Assembly (NCBI GenBank): GCA_902612125.1
Contig: CACMBV010000020.1
Location: 1 to 38,658, forward strand
Direction: 5' to 3'
DNA: 38,658 nucleotides
DNA from: an uncultured Verrucomicrobiota bacterium
GTDB taxonomy: Bacteria > Verrucomicrobiota > Verrucomicrobiia > Opitutales > Seribacteraceae
In this document: in pieces, positions 35,793 through 38,658 of the stretch
Numbering within the stretch: position 1 is the stretch's first letter
Layout: each line of letters begins with the position of its first letter
Position numbers and translations under genes: made by a program
The notes under the pieces: generated by a model
The model's input: only the letters and a program-made list of their open reading frames with translations
The model's database searches: none
Told to the model about the DNA's origin: nothing

Positions 35793-38658
35793 TTATCTTC
35801 GAAGAACGCCAATACTTATATTTTGCCCATGTGAATCGAAGGTAGCTTTGGAATCAATCACAATTGAATTATACTTCACATTTTTGATGAAATTTACCCG
35901 ACCAGTAGTGACAGAACCGAAATTAGGATAGATACCGTCAATTCCTCCGTAAGCTGAATTTAGATTAACCTTAGATCCATTGGGGAAATTCAAATTACTT
36001 AGGTTTATAGTCATAGCCTCCATCGTAATGTTTCTTATCTGTTCTGAAAATTTCAGATTATCAACACTAAGGTCCGCGGCAGCGATTAAATGAATCAAAT
36101 CCGCACCACTACCCCTTGTCGCAAATTTGGAATTGTTTATTACAATTGAATCTAAAGACCTTAAACCAATATCACCTTCTGCATGAAGACTAACATTTAT
36201 GACATTCATAGAGTCGAAGGAACCAAAACCTAAAGAATCCCCGCTGAAGTCAATCACAGTGCCTGGGGAAAAACCTAAGTTACTAGCTGAGATGAAAACA
36301 AGATCTTTTGTAGATGTAGTGTTTGAGAAGGAAATAGACCCGGAAAAATTTAAAGATTCACTGGCAGCAAATAGAAATGAAGCATAGCCGAGGCCAGATA
36401 AATCATATTTTCCAGGATTGAATGTTAAGGATGTTCCCCCGATCAATCCATTGGTTACATTGGCAGGGCTTGAGGAACCTGTGCTACCTGAAGATTGGGA
36501 CACTTCTAAGGCATCTAAAGCATCAAAAACATCAAGGGTCTCCTGAAAAAGATTACTGGCCCGTACCTGTGTTTCAGAGAGCACAAGGTTAGCAGGAATC
36601 TGACCATTGAAATTATGCGACTCCAAGATAGTAACCGCAGCAAATTCAGCACTTAAACCTTGTTCACTAGGTGGTTTGTCAGTGGGACCTGATGAAAGAG
36701 GACCTTTGGTTAAGTCGCCGAGGACTGTAGTCAATTCACTTCGACTTAAGTCAAGCACAACCAACTCGTATGCTAATGTCGAAGGTACTGTAGACAGATC
36801 ACCGGTTAATTCATGAAGACGTACGAAAAAACGTGGGTGCTCAACGGCAAGAAGATAATAGCCCGGGTCACTTTTGAATGCATTTAAGTTCGAAAAAAGA
36901 GCATCCTGACCCCCAGGAATGTTTTGTTTAGTGAGACTATCAGAAATACTCTTAATATCCGTAATCCTAGTTAGGTTACCAAACAAGGATTCGAGCTTTT
37001 TTGCGTCTTGCTTTGTTCTGAAGACCAAAACTTCAATTATTTCAAATTTATCAAGGTTTGAGAGGATAGCACTAGCATATTTTTGGCCTGCAAGTGAGAG
37101 CAGTCCATTAATTTCTCCTGCTATATTTTTATTTTTTTGTATGGTATCTGCAAAATCAGGGTATAGTTTTAGGAGAGAGGCAAGACCTTCATTTGAAAGA
37201 GTGGATCTTAAGTTTTCGCTTGAGGAAAGCATCGCAGGTGTAAGTCCGAAGTCTATTTGATAATCTAATATCGAAGGAGCCATATCTGCGTTACTCATAA
37301 TAACTGCCAATCGTTTAGGATATATACTAAATTCAGCTACCAATCGATCAAGGGAAGAAGCTACATCCAAATTGTTGTATACTATAGCTAAATTAGCAGG
37401 TTCAGTTTCAAATCTATTGCTAAGCCTCATTATAGATGAAATCTTATCCAAATTTGCAAAAAGGGCTGATTCTTGGGGTGAGTTGGGTTGAACGAATGAA
37501 AGTGCAAAATTGATATCTTGTGCTTTATCTGTGTTAAGGTTGATGACCTCGAGAATTTGAGCATTGTTAGCAAAGTCTCTTCTTAATTTTTCCAAGACAG
37601 AATTACCCACTACATCCGTAAATTTCACGCCCGTTCCAACTGAACCCGCTATAGATGAAGCGTCAATATCTCCGTCCTCAAAAGCCTTTTCTAGTTGTAA
37701 GGCCTGATCGAGTCCTTCACCTACGAATGCTTTTAGAGCATCATCACTACCTTCGAATTTTTCGGCTACTTTGTTAATCGCTTTTAGTTCGGAAACATCC
37801 TTTTTAGCAAAGGTAAGAAGATCGGCAGAATTGCTTGCTCCGCCGTTATCTTGCACAAGCTTTATGGCTTTTCTGACTTCGCCAGCTTCTTTTGCATTAC
37901 CGAGAATATTTTTGGCGAAGGTTTGGTCGACGGGACCGCTGCCATCTCCGCTAACCTGGTCGAAAACCTCTGCCACATCTTCAATATTTGAAAAAACATC
38001 TGCAGCACCACCTTCCAACCCAACAGAATCCAATTGATCAGTGACCTTTTTAAATTTCGTCGCATCTTCCGCTTTTTGAAGAATATTTGTAAGAGAACCA
38101 GTTGCACCTGAATCTTTCGCCTTGTTAACAACATCTTTTAAGTCCGAAGCTTTGTCTGCGTTTTTAAAAACATTTGTGAGATTTGTTGCATCTTGGGCTC
38201 CCGCCTCTGACGCAACAGTCATTACCTCCCTTAAATCCGCTGCTTTGTCAGCATTTTGAAGAGTGCTGGCAAGGATAGATGCACTTCCTGCGTCAAGTTT
38301 TTTAACCCCAGTACCATCATCCTTACCAAGAGTTTCTTTCGCCACATCCATGACTGCTTTTAGATCCGCTGCTTTGTCGGCATTTGCAAAAACTGAGGAA
38401 AGACTAGCGGAATCTTGCAGGCCTAGATCTGCCGAGACCTCCATCACTTCTTTCAATTCAGCCGCTTTGTCAGCGTTTTGCAAAGTACTTGCTAGAATGG
38501 ATGCACTTCCTGCGTCTAGTTTTTTTACACCTGAACCATCATCCTTACCAAGAGTTTCTTTCGCCACATCCATGACTGCTTTTAGATCCGCTGCTTTGTC
38601 GGCATTTGCAAAAACTGAGGAAAGGCTAGCGGAGTCTTGCAAACCTAAATCAGCTGAG
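35793..38658 (-). CDS. Giant repeat protein, likely cell-surface; N-terminus beyond window end
   Basis: The frame runs open off the window end, so this is the C-terminal 955 or so residues of a larger protein. The apparent start at 38642 is only an internal TTG leucine codon. From about 38658 to 36720 it is built of helical repeats of about 28-37 residues with the core (V/L)F.NADKA.DLK.VM..A. They are near-identical at the visible N-terminal end and decay toward the C-terminus (NLDKISSIM, NNLDVASSL, SNADMAPSI). A Ser/Gly linker near 36480 leads to a beta-rich region (NVTNGLIGGTSLTFNPG to SIGVLRR) resembling a parallel beta-helix. No known domain is recognised. It is followed by a barrel and a FecR-like gene; surface location is inferred from that context and composition. 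Confidence 0.7.
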   Translation of the reverse strand, partial: SADLGLQDSASLSSVFANADKAADLKAVMDVAKETLGKDDGSGVKKLDAGSASILASTLQNADKAAELKEVMEVSADLGLQDSASLSSVFANADKAADLKAVMDVAKETLGKDDGTGVKKLDAGSASILASTLQNADKAADLREVMTVASEAGAQDATNLTNVFKNADKASDLKDVVNKAKDSGATGSLTNILQKAEDATKFKKVTDQLDSVGLEGGAADVFSNIEDVAEVFDQVSGDGSGPVDQTFAKNILGNAKEAGEVRKAIKLVQDNGGASNSADLLTFAKKDVSELKAINKVAEKFEGSDDALKAFVGEGLDQALQLEKAFEDGDIDASSIAGSVGTGVKFTDVVGNSVLEKLRRDFANNAQILEVINLNTDKAQDINFALSFVQPNSPQESALFANLDKISSIMRLSNRFETEPANLAIVYNNLDVASSLDRLVAEFSIYPKRLAVIMSNADMAPSILDYQIDFGLTPAMLSSSENLRSTLSNEGLASLLKLYPDFADTIQKNKNIAGEINGLLSLAGQKYASAILSNLDKFEIIEVLVFRTKQDAKKLESLFGNLTRITDIKSISDSLTKQNIPGGQDALFSNLNAFKSDPGYYLLAVEHPRFFVRLHELTGDLSTVPSTLAYELVVLDLSRSELTTVLGDLTKGPLSSGPTDKPPSEQGLSAEFAAVTILESHNFNGQIPANLVLSETQVRASNLFQETLDVFDALDALEVSQSSGSTGSSSPANVTNGLIGGTSLTFNPGKYDLSGLGYASFLFAASESLNFSGSISFSNTTSTKDLVFISASNLGFSPGTVIDFSGDSLGFGSFDSMNVINVSLHAEGDIGLRSLDSIVINNSKFATRGSGADLIHLIAAADLSVDNLKFSEQIRNITMEAMTINLSNLNFPNGSKVNLNSAYGGIDGIYPNFGSVTTGRVNFIKNVKYNSIVIDSKATFDSHGQNISIGVLRR
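38199..38420 (-). repeat. 222-bp tandem repeat copy 2 in giant protein gene
   Basis: Codes for 74 residues starting LQDSASLSSVFANADKA. It matches the adjacent copy at 38421-38642 at a constant 222-base offset, including 90 consecutive identical bases (38313-38402 against 38535-38624). Each unit holds two helical repeats (FANADKAADLK and LQNADKAAELK types). Confidence 0.9.
38421..38642 (-). repeat. 222-bp tandem repeat copy 1 in giant protein gene
   Basis: The neighbouring, nearly identical unit. The last 16 bases of the window (38643-38658, SADLG) begin to match the same pattern again at 12 of 16 positions, so the array continues outside the window. The repeats stay in frame, so they are coding and not a CRISPR or satellite. 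Confidence 0.9.

Noticed and set aside
38199..38658. Regular repeats that might be a CRISPR array
   Set aside because: The 222-base units are in frame, protein-coding, adjacent without variable spacers, and have no cas gene nearby.
38642..38658. Start codon of the giant protein at 38642
   Set aside because: That TTG is an internal leucine codon: the frame continues upstream as SADLG, matching the next repeat copy.

Overview
The window is gene-dense chromosomal DNA from a Gram-negative bacterium. It most likely belongs to the Planctomycetota-Verrucomicrobiota-Chlamydiota (PVC) group, and within it Verrucomicrobiota (Opitutae-like) is the best guess. Supporting clues are a very long GreA with an N-terminal extension of the kind known in Chlamydia, an mcsA-mcsB-clpC block, a secreted DUF1080 protein beside a PQQ-like propeller starting with a 'WPAWRG' motif, and a FecR-like protein next to a giant repeat surface protein. 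This placement is inference from gene content; no rRNA gene is present to confirm it. I saw no tRNA, rRNA, CRISPR array, insertion sequence or phage gene, and no gene-free gap longer than about 170 bases.

Layout. 1-3906: 3' end of an RND efflux adaptor gene and its inner-membrane pump. 3903-8774 (minus): ArsR-methyltransferase fusion, extended GreA, MFS transporter, coaD. 8879-10313 (plus): pgsA, pgpA and HPr, with enzyme I (10321-12096, minus) convergent on HPr. 12159-15041: divergent isoprenoid and pyrimidine block, ispE (minus) against pyrF-ispD-ispF (plus). 15060-22669 (minus): ndk, clpC, mcsB, mcsA, a branched-chain aminotransferase and acetyl-CoA synthetase, read in the reverse of that order. 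22764-23822 (plus): queA. 23829-30904 (minus): a secreted propeller, a secreted DUF1080 protein, then panE, nadB, panC and proS, transcribed proS first. 31076-33648 (plus): enolase and an Rsm22-like methyltransferase. 33689-38658 (minus): a three-gene envelope cassette of a giant repeat protein (cut by the window end), an outer-membrane barrel and a FecR-like secreted protein.

How the genes fit together. Most of the window is housekeeping: DOXP-pathway isoprenoid steps (IspD, IspE, IspF), phosphatidylglycerol synthesis (PgsA, PgpA), pantothenate and CoA (PanE, PanC, CoaD), NAD (NadB), nucleotides (PyrF, Ndk), acetate activation (Acs), glycolysis (Eno) and translation (ProS, QueA). The notable systems are the McsA-McsB-ClpC arginine-phosphorylation protein quality-control module without its usual CtsR repressor, the GreA fusion, and the envelope cassette at 33.7-38.7 kb. 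That cassette is the best candidate for something poorly described: its large protein consists of degenerating 'NADKA' helical repeats, including a near-identical 222-bp tandem duplication, followed by a beta-rich C-terminal region.
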